Positions 24,226 to 36,256 of a stretch of 64,000 bases of DNA are shown here, in pieces (position 1 is the first letter of the stretch; each line of letters starts with the position of its first letter). A model generated the notes under the pieces. It was given only the letters and a program-made list of their open reading frames with translations, was not told the DNA's origin and searched no databases. Both the position numbers and the translations under genes were made by a program. This stretch comes from Branchiostoma floridae (lineage: Eukaryota; Chordata; Leptocardii; Amphioxiformes; Branchiostomatidae). The stretch is taken from positions 21,524,213 to 21,588,212 of the forward strand of contig NC_049982.1 in assembly GCF_000003815.2 (NCBI RefSeq). The letters run 5' to 3'.

Positions 24226-27200
24226 TTACTCTGTTTCTGACGAACCCAGCAGCTTTTCTAACGTTGTGACGTAGTGGTGCAGGCCGTACTTGTCCTGTTC
24301 GATGAGATTAGCGCCGAGCCCCAGCACAAACTCATACGTGTCGTGCAGATGTTCCTGATCCGTGACCCTGACGATGCGCCCGCCGCCGGTGTTGGTTCCG
24401 GTGTAGCGGAGCTTGAAGTCTGGATATGTGGGGTAGTTTCTGATGGCTGTCCACAAGTCTTCTACGTCTGTCATGTATTTCAAGGTGTGGCTGTCAAGAG
24501 CAAAAGAATGGATGTGAGTTAGGGATGGAACTTGGTGGTTCTTTTCTGGATGGATCCGAAAAAAATCTAATGTACCAGTTGTTGGACTGATCAGAACATT
24601 ACACTGTCTTCTGCGTTTGTGGAACAACTGTTCATTTGATGGGTTTAAAAACTAGCAGCCATGCCAAAGAAGAAAAAGAGCCAAGTGTGATAAATTGATG
24701 TATATTTGGTTACATCTCTGTCTACTTTCTGCATATGCTTGTTAATGTATGTTGTACATGCTTGTATGTTGAAAATTACTATGTGCTTCCATTGATGAGC
24801 TCATACTGGTATAAGGAGTAGGGAGTCCTCACCATTTATAGTCAGTATCTCCTGGTAGTTGATGTGTTGCCGTGGAAACATGAGGTCCAAAGGACAGAGG
24901 GAAACTGGTGGGCTTGGCGTGCTGATCTCCGTCAGACAGAGAGGTAGATGCGAGAGACTGGAACGGTCGCTGGACCGCGTCCCGGTTCTGCTGCTTCCTG
25001 AGGAAATCTGAAGGGAAAAATGTGAAACCTGGTTCACAAGCTGGACAGAGGAGCTGATTGAGACTAACTGAATCAGACTAATTCAAAGCTTCTTCATTCG
25101 ACTTGACCATGGTGTATGTGTAAAATTTACTCATAAGAGGTCTATCATCATCTTCGCCGCATATCTGTGTACGCCATCTCAAAGAAGTTTTCAGGCTCAC
25201 ATTGCTCTTTGGTATGTATGTGTCAATTTAATCCCAAATGTCTACGTCTTTATTATTTGATATGATAATTCTTTGTTTTTTTTAATGTATCATTATGATA
25301 TAACATTATGGTGTAAAATTATGGAGTCAAATTACTACAAAAGAGCACTCAACTGGACAAAACGTGAAGGATAGAAAAAATAGAAGGTCAAACACTAACA
25401 TCTCATTCACTATGCCTACAGAAGTCAGGGGACCTCCCACCAGACTCTGGTCTACATACCATCCTCATATCTTGGCCTTGCTTTAGATCTGTAGTTCTGT
25501 TTCCACTTTGCTATGACTTCTTTGTAGTAGTGTGTGTACTGCTCCACATCTCTTATCCCCTCCATATCTCTGGGTTTATAAATAGACAATAAAAACTTTT
25601 ACATAAAGCGACGTTGAGGTCAACAATTTATGCAACGATTGTACTTGCTACAAAGAAGAACATTATTCATTGGACTAATTGTTGACATGACATACGCAAG
25701 ATTATGTGTCAATAAGGTCACATGGTTGTAACTCTTGAGAGTTAACATTCCAAAGTAATTGGTCATCATTGACCCTGAGGAAGGCAACAGTGGTTGTTAT
25801 AGATTTGTATACCAAGTTTAACATTGTACTTAAGAACATTTGATACGGATAGTTGAATTTTTCAGCAAGGTATTTTAGAATAAGATAATGGCAACAATAC
25901 GGCACTTAGGCAGTCAACATTTACCGACATTCACAAACTTTGTCACTGTTGAGACCTTACCAATTTCCTTGTCTCGTGTTCTTCACAATCTTAAAACTTC
26001 ACATAATAAGCATAATTTCTGACAAGAAAATTTCTTATTACTAGTTCACAATATATCATATCCACTGTCTGTCTAAGTAAAGGTGGGTGCAACTTTGTTG
26101 CTACCCTTTAAACCATTAAGAGATGAGAAAATACTGATTCTGTATATTGTACCTGTCTGTTTTAGGTAACCCTCTAGTGGCCATTTGTTCCCTTTTCTCC
26201 ATGGCCCAACACATCCAGTCTTCAAACACAAACAGCTTCACACCTAAACATGGGGAACACGAGAAAGAACATGGGCATGACAAGAAAATCTATCTATGAA
26301 AGTCTCCCTGCTGCCTTCAGAGATTACCTCAGGGTGGATGATGAAATGGCACAATATGTACAAGTCTGAAAGGAAAGTCAGGGTGCTAATCATTTACTAA
26401 CCTGGTTGTTCCTTGCTCTGCAATTTTCTGGCAGTCTCTGACAGAGTCCTGTGTATGGAAAACAAACATGATATTCTGAGTCTTGAAGAATTTTAAGATC
26501 ATATATTTTTTATCATAAATATTTTTTACTATTGAAATAATTTTCCTAAATTGATATAAATTATCGACAGTGACTTATATTTAGATTTACCTTCCCCCAA
26601 TTAAAAATGCAAAATCAATTAAGCTAGCTTCCCTAGATTTCTTTTGTGTCTCATTGTTGTTCTAAAACGTAACATAATAAATGATGGATTAAATCTGTCA
26701 TCTTTACTTTTCCAAACACTACTGGTACCTCTCTGTGTTATCATCCAGTCCAAACAACAGCTTCAGGACAACGATGACGAGGCCCATGGCGATGGCTTCA
26801 TGGTTCAACATGGCGTCCCTTCGGTTGCACCACAGGCAGGGGTCGATGGGGCGCTGGTTCAGTAGGTTCTCTACCAAACCGTGCATCTCCGCTGAAGTAA
26901 AAAAACAGCAGTTACTTGAAGTTAAAACTAGCCTGGATACCAGACCCCAGCCCGATCTCAAAAATATTTATTGGGTGCATACAATAGATATTGGGCTGGG
27001 GTCTGGTATCTAGGCTAAGTTGAAATGTGAATAGAACAGTAGCAATGATTCTCATTACAGTAGTTTGTATCACTTTTTGAGTCATGATAAACTAACATAC
27101 TTGAATGCTTTATGGCAGGGTCAAAAATATTTCTTACAGAGGTAAAAAAATAATCAAAAGCATTCATCTGCATTGGTTGGAATATATTCTATGAACTCAT

Positions 27201-30200
27201 AAACACTTCAAAATGACACAAGAGTTTTCCAGCTTTACTATTTGGGCAACTCTTCACAGACAGTTATTTCTAAGTCTGGATTAATCATATTTGGACACCA
27301 TGACAGTCTATGATTATAGCAGTACATGTATATTAATATTATTACTCCATGATTATTATGCCTCTCTTATCACCCCATCTATAAAACAAATAAACAAACC
27401 AGGTAGGTTTAAGTCCAAAATAAATCTGCTGGCGACCCTGCTGATGTCTACCTCTGGAAGCTGGGGTAACTGAATAAAGCGTGCCAGTCGTACAGTGTTG
27501 TTCTGAATGACTTGGTACGACGGAAAGGCCTGCAAGAACAATACACAATAAACAAAACATTTATGTACAAATGTATATAACATTAAAATTTGTAAGCTCA
27601 AACTACGTAACTATCATCAACAATGTCTGACTTTTCTCTCAGTAAAAATGTAGTACAGTTGTATTATACATTGAGTTTTGAAAAAGACTATGACCCAACC
27701 TCTTTAGAAGTTGGAAACACACTTTAAAAGCACTGACCTGAACACTGAAGTTGTTACAGTCCATGATGCCCAGTTTCATGTGTTTGGGGAGCAACTCTTT
27801 CACAGCAATGTAGGGTATATGGCCCTCACGTACCCACCTGAAAAACAACATTTTTTTTTCTTACTACATGTAATAAAGAAAATACACCATTCTTAAAAAC
27901 AAATTTAGCTACTGACATAATTTTGGTTCTGTATGGAGACCCTTTTATACTGTTAATACATTACTGCAAAAACAAATTGATCACTGTTGGGGACCAAGTT
28001 AATGATATAAAAATAATACTGATTTCTGACACAAATTGGTCATATATAGCCTCTTTAATTTGTACTCCAGAATTGATCTATTGCACATGTTTTCCATGTG
28101 ACTGCATTCCATAACACAGCATCTACATAAAAATAATATGATCAGGATATTAGATAAACTACATAATCTGTATATGTTGGAATTCATAAACATGTGCACA
28201 CCTTATCATGTCTGATGGCAATACCGGTTCCTGTAGCCAAAGAATACCCAGGTAGGAAAAACACAGCGTACGCAACATCGTCATCCTCTGGATGGGATAA
28301 GTGCCCTTTTTACTCCCGCGAGGTTTGCCCCTTCGACTGTCTACTGAACCCCGATCATCTTCCTGATCATCGTCTGTGTCAGACGTGGCGTACACTGATG
28401 TGTCGGATGTCTCTGTCTCCAGTCCTGATAACCCTCGGATGTACATGTCGATATCATCTAGAAAGTAAGATTTCATAATCTTTTTTTGTTTAATTCATTT
28501 TTTCTACAAGAACAAGGATATACCAAAACTTTTCCTCTATTTGTGATCTCACTTGAATTTTTTTTACAGCATCACTGAAATAAAAAAACACAAAGTAATA
28601 TAAAGAAAAGAAAAAGCACCAACTCAAACCTATTTCAAGACCTTTTATCGTTTGACCGTATTGAAAATGTGTAAAGCAATTCCTCCTTTACTTATTACTA
28701 AGATGAGGAGCCTATATCATTGTCTTGAGAACTGACAGATCTTATCAGAGCATATGAATCTCACCTATAGGTTCCAGGTCACTCCTGGTGGAGGCCTGGC
28801 TGCTCAATGGATCATGGGTAGACCCTGCATCTGTTGACTCTCCCTCTGACGACTATAGGATAGTTTATAAAAAGAATACTAGTATGACATTTATTTTTGC
28901 TTAACCTTTGATCTTATGAGGCAGCCTTTTGGTGTGAAAGTTTTATTAGTTATGTGTTTTAAGTAGCAGGGCAAAGGTTAACTGTGATAAGTCATGGCCC
29001 ATTCTCATTTCAACATTCAATTCTCTTCTTTCTGACTCATCCTAATTTTTTTCTGATGACAGAAGTCCTCTTTAATAAAAGGTCTTTTAACCCAATGTCA
29101 ACAGAGAATTACATTAAAAGCTTTATATACAGAATTCATTTTTTATGGTCATTCTTATTTGTCAAATTCAAAATTAAACCATACAGTACTGCATACCTTT
29201 TCTCTGACAATTTTTTTTATAGTTGAGCAAAAGAGACAGAACAGCAAAACTAGCAGTACAAGATTTTTCACACCTTCTCTTCTTCAGACTGTTTGGTAGA
29301 TTTTCTCCTCTGCAGCGCTGACGTCATCCTGTCCTGTTGTCTGAACATGAGTCCGTCCTGAGTGGGGGGCTCCTGCTCCTTTGCTGCTCCAGTGAAGGCC
29401 ACCCCACATCGACTCAGGTATGTGAACCATAGCTGCTTCACTATATCCTGGGAGTAGGATGAAAGAAAATTATCTAGATGTTTTCCCGCAATCTTTGACT
29501 TAGATGACAAGATGAACACATTTTTGGCCTGTCATCATTATCAGCAAGACTGACAAATAATGGAATGATGGACACCAAAGAAAACCCAGTGTGCACACTT
29601 ACTAGTACATTAAACCTAATCCACCATCAGATTGTACAATAGACTGGCTTATTGAACCAACAATTTAAGTTGCACTATTGCTATCGACATCATACTTCAG
29701 ATCATCATCATTTACATGTATACATAAAACTTAACCAACACAGAATGGTCACACAAGGTTATTATTATCTCAGCTAGCCTATCTTAAGGGAGAGAGCGCA
29801 CCAGCCCTGTAAATTGAATAGGATGGCACCCTTAGCAGGAAGAAGATTAACAACTTAAAAGCTCACTTTGAGCCTTGGGTTGACGCCCATCTTGACCAAT
29901 GCCTCCACCTGTGCCTTGATGATAACCTGGAAGGCTTCGTGTGTGTACCATGGGTAGGACTCCTCTAATGTCAGCTCTACACAACAAAACAACAATTTAC
30001 TCATCAACATTGATTTCATGAAGTGTTGGTTTGGTAGATTAACTCTACAACAGAGCCTTACATTGAGAACACTATTTCAGCAAAACATTGCACTCTATTG
30101 GAATTTAAAAAAAGGCTTACACATTGTTGTCCATAATATGTATATAACTTGTTATATTCTAATAGCACCAATTCAATTGGATTAGAAATTTTAAAAAACA

Positions 30201-32308
30201 CATCTACTGATGTAAACAAGTGAATGGCTTAAACTTCACGAATGGTAAGGGTCCTGTAACATTTAACTCAATATGAGTTAATATAAAGAATCAAACCATT
30301 ATTGACAACAAATGGTCATGATTGAACCTTTCTTTGTTGGAGTGCCTGTCTCCCTGAGTCGCCGTGTCCTGAGGGACGGGTCCACGTACCCAGCTTCCTG
30401 TTGTAACTCTCTTACATCCTGCACATCAGGTAAGCAGTGTTACTAATCATCATGTAATCGTAAGATGATAAAGGTAATGTAATCAACTTTAGGAGGTAAC
30501 TCTCTTACAAATCAACAAATAGACGCATTGGATTCTCTTGATGATACACCTCTCATTAGATATTATCTGCTCCTTATAAACATAATATGAAATATGAAGG
30601 GCTATTAAAAACACCATATAAACTAGAAAGGCCGACATTTGCTTGAGAGCAAATACAGCATATTTCAGCCATCTCCCTCCTCATGTAACAATAGACTGTT
30701 CCAAAATCACTCATGTGCAAAAATGGAACACTTCTGCTTAAAATGACTTCTAACTACTAATCACACTTATGAGCAAAAATGAATCTTACAAAAACCCTTC
30801 AAGAATGGACTCAAAAAAATAGACGACTCCAAAAACACTTCCGCTAAGAAATGGAATTTGGAATCATCAGCCGTCCAAAACCATATTTGCAAAAAATCCC
30901 CCCTCTGTGCAAGAATCGACTCTTCCTGTTATACCCCTATGTAAAGTGGAGCGATCCAAAAATATATCAGCTAAAATAGTCAGCGAAGTCCACAAAATGA
31001 ATTTTAAAAAAATACCCCCTTCGTCGAAGAATGGAATCTCCCAGCTCACCCTGTTTGAAATTGCACAATAGACAAGTCCAGAAATACTCACAGTACATGG
31101 CCTTTGTATAAGAAGCAACCCAGTCCAAAACTGAATTTAAAAAAAGTCCCCCGTGCATGAATGGGCTCTTCCAGATAAAACAAGGCTTGCTGATTGGCTG
31201 CCGAATCCTCCTCATGTACAGTCTTCAGGTGGGGGTAAACTTCCATTTAACAAATGGAATTCGGAATCATCACCCATGTCCAAAACTGATTTTTTTTAAA
31301 TCCCCCCCTATGTGCAAAAATGGACTGTCCCAGTAGTAGTCTTATGTCAAGTGGATCAGTGCGAAAACACTTCCGCTAAAAAAAACATTGGCATTATCAC
31401 CAAAGTCTAAAAGTAAATTTTAAAATACACCCCCTGTCCAACAATGGACTCTTCCAGCAAAATAAGCTCGCTCATTGGCTGGCCATTAATTGGATTCACC
31501 TTGTCCACCAACCACCTGGATGTCTATGGACTAGGTAGGTAGGTAGATAATTGGATCTACCTGGCACACCTGTGGCCCTGACACACCAGAATGACCTAGA
31601 GGTCGTTGACCTCGGCACTCCAACCTTACCTATCCTAAACTCTCCCACAAAAACCTCCTTAAGGAGCCATTTTGAAGTGATTTATACTACATATTATACA
31701 TGGATCCTTTGAATAAGTATCTAGGGCACCTCTGTGCCAAATTTCAGGTCATTTGGATGTAATACCATGGTACAGGGGGCCAAAATATACAGTCTTGGTC
31801 CAAAAGTTGCAATAAAACCTCAATAAAATCATTTAAGGAGCAGATATGAAAAAAATAAAAAAAACACATTTGGGTATTGGCCCACTCTACCCTTGTGCCA
31901 AATTTCAAGTCATTTGGTCCAGAAACGGCGGAGATGAATCGCTTTGAAAATTTGACAGGAGAAAGAAAGAAAGAAAGAAACATTACGAATACAATATATT
32001 TCACCATACCTATGGTATGGCTGAAATATAAATATGATAGGGGCTATTAAAAAATGCCTGTCAAGAAGAGTTTTTGCCCTGGTATTGATAGCCTAAGGCT
32101 CCAATGGGTGAGCCATAGGTAGCTTGTCAATACAACAGTTTTTTGCACTATTTGAGAAGCTGACCAGTCAAAAAGAATTTTTCCTTGCTGTTGTAAGGCT
32201 ATTGCAATAAAATCTCCGAACCTGTGACTCCGTGTGACATTCTTCGCAGTAGTAACGTCCGTCAATCTCCTCAAAGTTTTCTCCATCACAGATGGGACAC
32301 CGGGGCAT
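24226..32308 (-). CDS. TAF1B: TAF1B, RNA polymerase I SL1/TIF-IB subunit B (Rrn7 zinc finger), 14 exons
   Basis: TAF1B is the TFIIB-like subunit of SL1, which places Pol I at rDNA promoters in the nucleolus. Exons (5' to 3'): 32308-32222, 30418-30328, 29976-29867, 29447-29274, 28852-28765, 28457-28202, 27837-27738, 27529-27400, 26891-26729, 26448-26402, 26243-26153, 25569-25460, 25007-24833, 24490-24226; phases agree and give 628 codons (human 588). The N-terminal ribbon has CPIC and CEEC cysteine pairs. Family blocks are YPWYTHEAFQVI, the segment MTMLRTLCFSYLGILW, WVREGHIPYI, the PKHMKL block and GLVIVVLKLLFGLDD, in the same order as in human TAF1B. Exons 4-6 encode a variable acidic/Ser-rich region. 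The start at 32308 is chosen over an upstream in-frame Met at 32350 because the zinc ribbon begins right there. It is divergent from CIAO1. Confidence 0.93.
26920..27026. mobile_element. 89-bp MITE, TAGCCTGGATACC termini
   Basis: At 26929-27017 the left arm TAGCCTGGATACCAGACCCC and the right arm are inverted over about 25 bp. Flanks AGTTAAAAC and AGTTGAAAT agree at 7 of 9 positions, which suggests an old 9-bp target duplication. It lies next to TAF1B exon 9 in the intron upstream of it. Confidence 0.6.
30614..32035. repeat. Repeat-rich segment of TAF1B intron 1 with direct-repeat borders
   Basis: The segment is bordered by similar sequences: AATATGAA-GGGCTATTAAAAA (about 30592) and AATATGATAGGGGCTATTAAAAA-like sequence (about 32030). 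Near its two ends ATATTTCAGCCAT (30660) and its complement (to about 32030) form a short inverted pair. It contains a degenerate tandem array, two related TGTGCCAAATTTCA motifs (31734, 31902) and a GAAA microsatellite (31970-31990). It is probably one or more transposable elements that I cannot name. Confidence 0.5.
30690..31490. repeat. Degenerate tandem array, period about 110-160 bp
   Basis: A diagnostic unit (run of A or T, CCCCC, then TGTGCAAGAATGGACTCTTCC-like) recurs at roughly 30690, 30803, 30912, 31035, 31160, 31317 and 31444. Spacing is 109-157 bp. Copies are diverged and contain indels. Confidence 0.7.
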
Positions 32309-32740
32309 TGTCAGGGTTGATAAAACTGGAAACCTATGACATGGCGGCAAGCTACATCATCACACCAGCTGGGACTTGGTTTTGAACCCCCGCCCACTTT
32401 TAGGGAGATTCTACTTGAAAATTTGGGGAAGCTTGGGTACAGACCTATTGTAATAAATCAGGCTATTAGAAACTATTGTACATTTTATGTAACTATAGTT
32501 ATAAAATTAGCAACAATTTATTATATTTTTACAATCTAGTCAGTCTATTGTAAGAATACGATGAAATCTTGTCGATATATCATGGATAATCTATATCTCA
32601 TACCCATACTTAATGGTATGTACCGAAATGTCCCATCATCCTCCTCGTTCAAACATGGCTGCCTCCAGGCACTGAAAAATCTCCTGTAAATCTTTCTGGA
32701 CGTTTTATCGAAAGTTCCATCGATTTCAGACATTTCAGAC
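32309..32740. promoter_or_regulatory. Divergent promoter region TAF1B / CIAO1
   Basis: Only 432 bp separate the two start codons on opposite strands, so this stretch must hold both promoters and 5' UTRs. No TATA box is evident near either start. Confidence 0.6.
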
Positions 32741-35700
32741 ATGTGTTCGAGGCTGGAGGCGGTAGCTGTACTTGAAGGTCACCAGGACAGAGCCTGGACC
32801 GTGGCGTGGAACCCGACAGGGACGGTCCTCGCGTCTTCAGGGGGAGACAAGACAATCCGGCTGTGGGGGAGGGAGGGTGAGTAACTACGGAACTGTTGCA
32901 TTTTTACAGTGCATACGACACTGCGTGATAAAACGATGACGAAAAGTCATCGCTTGGGTAAGAACAGTCAGAATTCAAAACATGTTCCCCTAAATTATTC
33001 TACAATAGAATAAACTGGCACATTTAATGAGAATTAAGAAGGAGGAAGAGAGTCATGGTCATCCGTGCAACCAGCACGCCCGGATGATGATGAAGAAGCC
33101 TAAAGCATACATGGATATGAATCAGGTGAAAAGGCGGTTCGTGTTTCGATCTGTGCATACTATGTTAAAATTCTGGCCTTTGAAACATGAATAAAAGATA
33201 TCTAGGGTAGAACTGTTTACAAGTTTGATACCTTGACCTTTGACCTGGTGCATTTGTACTGAGCCAGCTTATTGTTCCCTAGGAGATTCCTGGGTGTGTA
33301 AGACCGTGCTTGAGGACAGCCACACCCGTACCATCCGCTCCGTGTGCTGGTCGCCGTGTGGCACGTACCTGGCCTCCGGTAGCTTTGACGCGACCACGTG
33401 TATCTGGGATAGGAAGAGCGGGGACTATGAGTGCAGCGCCACCCTGGAGGGGCACGAGAACGAGGTGAAATGTGTGGCCTGGTCGCCGTCTGGTCAGCTG
33501 ATCGCTACATGCAGCAGGGACAAGAGTGTGTGGATATGGGAAGGTAGTTATTGCCTTCACCATGAAGGTGATGTTTTCTGTTGTGCTGTGGTGTGGGGGC
33601 TCTGGCCAGATCTGTTGGATTGGCTTGAGGTGACTTAAGTCCCAGTCATCCCCATACAAAGTTGTATGTCATTTGATTATACAAGATACAGTAGTAAAAA
33701 CTGTACAAAAATCAATTATTTTTTTCCTCAAAGTCTTAATGAATTTCTACGTTCACCCTATGCTATGCTACCGGGTAAATTTCAAGTCATTCAGATATAG
33801 TACTAGTACAAGGGCACAGCAGGCTAAATTATAGATTTTTGAGCCTGAGTACCGTCCTTCGTAGTGACCGCTGATGGAGGATGGTACTCAGGCTATAGAT
33901 TTTCCCCATTGCCAAAAATTTCACCCCATCCATCCAAATTAATCTTAACTTTATGACATAAAATTCATTATGTTTTTGTAAGCTTAAGGCATGGTCCAGG
34001 TATGGAAGTATCAATATGATTTTTTTTCCCAAAGAATTTACATTAAAGTTTGTAATGATGATGTTCTACTTTTATAATCTAACAAACCTTCCCATCTAAT
34101 GTTGCTGTCTGGCAGCCAAAAATCAACTTTATAGTAGCGGTCTCAAATGCTGCAAAAGCCAGACTATACTGTATATCATTCTACAGTAGTCCGATTCTAC
34201 CATGTCAACCAAAAAGTGGCATGTAGCCCATGGTATTGTCTTATCTTTTGTGTTGTTTCCTTTGGCATGGCACCATGTAGTGAGTGAGGATGAGGACTAT
34301 GAATGTGCCAGTGTGCTCAGTCTTCACACACAGGATGTCAAACATGTCACCTGGCACCCTCACAAGGAGGTAAGGTCCTCACTTGGATCTTATGTTTGAC
34401 ACTAATTTCAAGAAACTAGTGTGTAACAACTAACTTCCTTGACTGTCTGTATGCATTCTGTATGCAAGTTACCGTCAGTAGAAAATACATACAGTTAATG
34501 ATGAGAATCTTATAACTTATGAATCATCAATTCATGGTAATGCTGGCAATAGTATTTGATATGATTTCTGTAACACATATGTATGAAGAAGCTTAATTAT
34601 TACAAAGATGACATCTTTGCCAGCATCTTGTAAAAGCAATTTGATATAATGCTTCTATATGATATTGTTTGCTACTAGTATCTTCCTCCAATGTTTACAT
34701 GTTTGGTACCCCTAGATCGTGAATACTTCTGGGAGCATTTTTGCTGTTATGTTTCATGAAGGAACAATTTCAGCCTTGGTTCAAAAAGCACCATGTACAT
34801 ATCTCTGTAGATCCTGGCATCTGCCAGTTATGACGACACCATCAAGTTGTACCGAGAGGCAGACGACGACTGGGACTGCCTGGCAACCATGGAGGGGCAC
34901 GACTCCACCGTCTGGGGCGTGTGTTTCGACCAATCAGGAGAGAGACTAGCCTCCTGCAGCGAAGACAAAACCCTGAAGATTTGGCAAGAATACCTGCCAG
35001 GAAATGAAGGCCAGTACCCTACTAGTACTGTATATCTGAAAATGTTTGCAGTGGTTTTAGTTTTGTAATGACCTTTCCACTGCAAATTCATGACAGTGCG
35101 AGTATGTTTTCAATTTATTACCTTTATATACTTGTTTTGACTGCAAATGCCACAAAAAAGTTCCTTTCCCATCTCACCACGAAATTGGTTGTTGTGAAAA
35201 TAAATGAATTTACAGTAGAGCTGTGTACACTGCCGGTACAATTGATTAGGTACAGGCCTGTGGCAGTGTACAGAAGCCACATCAACACATGTACATTTGT
35301 ATATACTATACCGCAGCACTTTTGTAATGCCTGAATCAAATTTCATCTGTTTGCATAGCTCTCTGGTGGAGATTGTTATCATAGATATCATGGTAATAGG
35401 CTTGTGTCTAGCACAATCAAACATAATGTTGTTATCATTTCAAACATGATTTTTTCCGTTCAAAAATCAACCATCACTGAAAAACAACTTGAGGTACAGG
35501 TAAAGGTACAGACCTGTCCCTGAACATTTGTACTTGTACCTAAAACTTTCTGTATTCTCACCCCTCCCACCCTTCCTGTTCCATCCAACAACAGCACTAT
35601 CTACAATATGAGGAGTATATTTGTATCTGAGTCTCTGTGACATTTGCTTGTCCATTCCACACAGGTATCCAAACACAAGGCAGTGACCCCACCTGGAAGT

Positions 35701-36256
35701 GTGTGTGTACTCTGTCTGGGTACCACAAGAGGACAGTCTATGATGTCAAATGGTGGGTTTGATGTATTTTCTTCATTTACTTAAACTGTGAATTGTGTAC
35801 GTGTCTTGCTCCTAAAGTAGGATTAGTATTAGAAAATAATGTTTTGGTTAATCTATATTCTCCGACTGTTAGAACTTTTCAACTGATAAAAATTTGTCAA
35901 ATTGTCTGTTATATGTACATTATGATATATTATGGAATTCTATGAGAATCAAACATTCCAGTGTGTTAGTTGTATCTTAAGAAAAATCAGAATTAACAGA
36001 TGCTACCAACTGTTCCAGGTGCCACCAGACTGGTCTGATAGCCACAGCTGCAGGTGACGACTGTATCCGGGTGTTTCAGGAGGACGAGAGTTCCCCAGAC
36101 AGGAGGAACCAACCACAGTTCAGCCTCACAGCCACGGCCGAGCAGGCACACTCACAGGACGTCAATTGTGTAGCCTGGAACCCTAAAGAACCAGGGCTGC
36201 TGGCATCATGTAGCGACGATGGTGTGGTTAAGATATGGAGATATAAGGAGGAATAA
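32741..36256 (+). CDS. CIAO1: CIAO1, cytosolic iron-sulfur assembly WD40 protein, 6 exons
   Basis: CIAO1 is a seven-bladed WD40 propeller of the CIA targeting complex, which hands Fe-S clusters to cytosolic and nuclear apoproteins. Exons: 32741-32876, 33283-33543, 34281-34369, 34811-35009, 35665-35752 and 36019-36256, giving 336 codons (human 339). Typical blocks are [84 protein letters not shown] and [16 protein letters not shown]. The first ATG fits the short family N-terminus. Intron 4 must use a GC donor (AAG|GC at 35010) to keep frame; all other introns are GT-AG. Confidence 0.95.
33700..33829. repeat. Dispersed repeat fragment in CIAO1 intron 2
   Basis: The stretch AAATTTCAAGTCATT, followed by a CTAGTACAAGGG-type sequence and GGCTAAATTATAG, resembles 31735-31800 in the TAF1B intron (AAATTTCAGGTCATTTGG, CATGGTACAGGGGGCCAAAATATA). 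Both seem to be copies of one interspersed family. Confidence 0.45.
33830..33903. mobile_element. 54-bp mini-element with GCCTGAGTACC inverted ends and 10-bp direct repeats
   Basis: Ends GCCTGAGTACCGTCCT and AGGATGGTACTCAGGC are inverted with one mismatch around a 19-bp loop. Flanks TATAGATTTT at 33830-33839 and 33894-33903 are identical. The element lies in CIAO1 intron 2. Confidence 0.7.
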
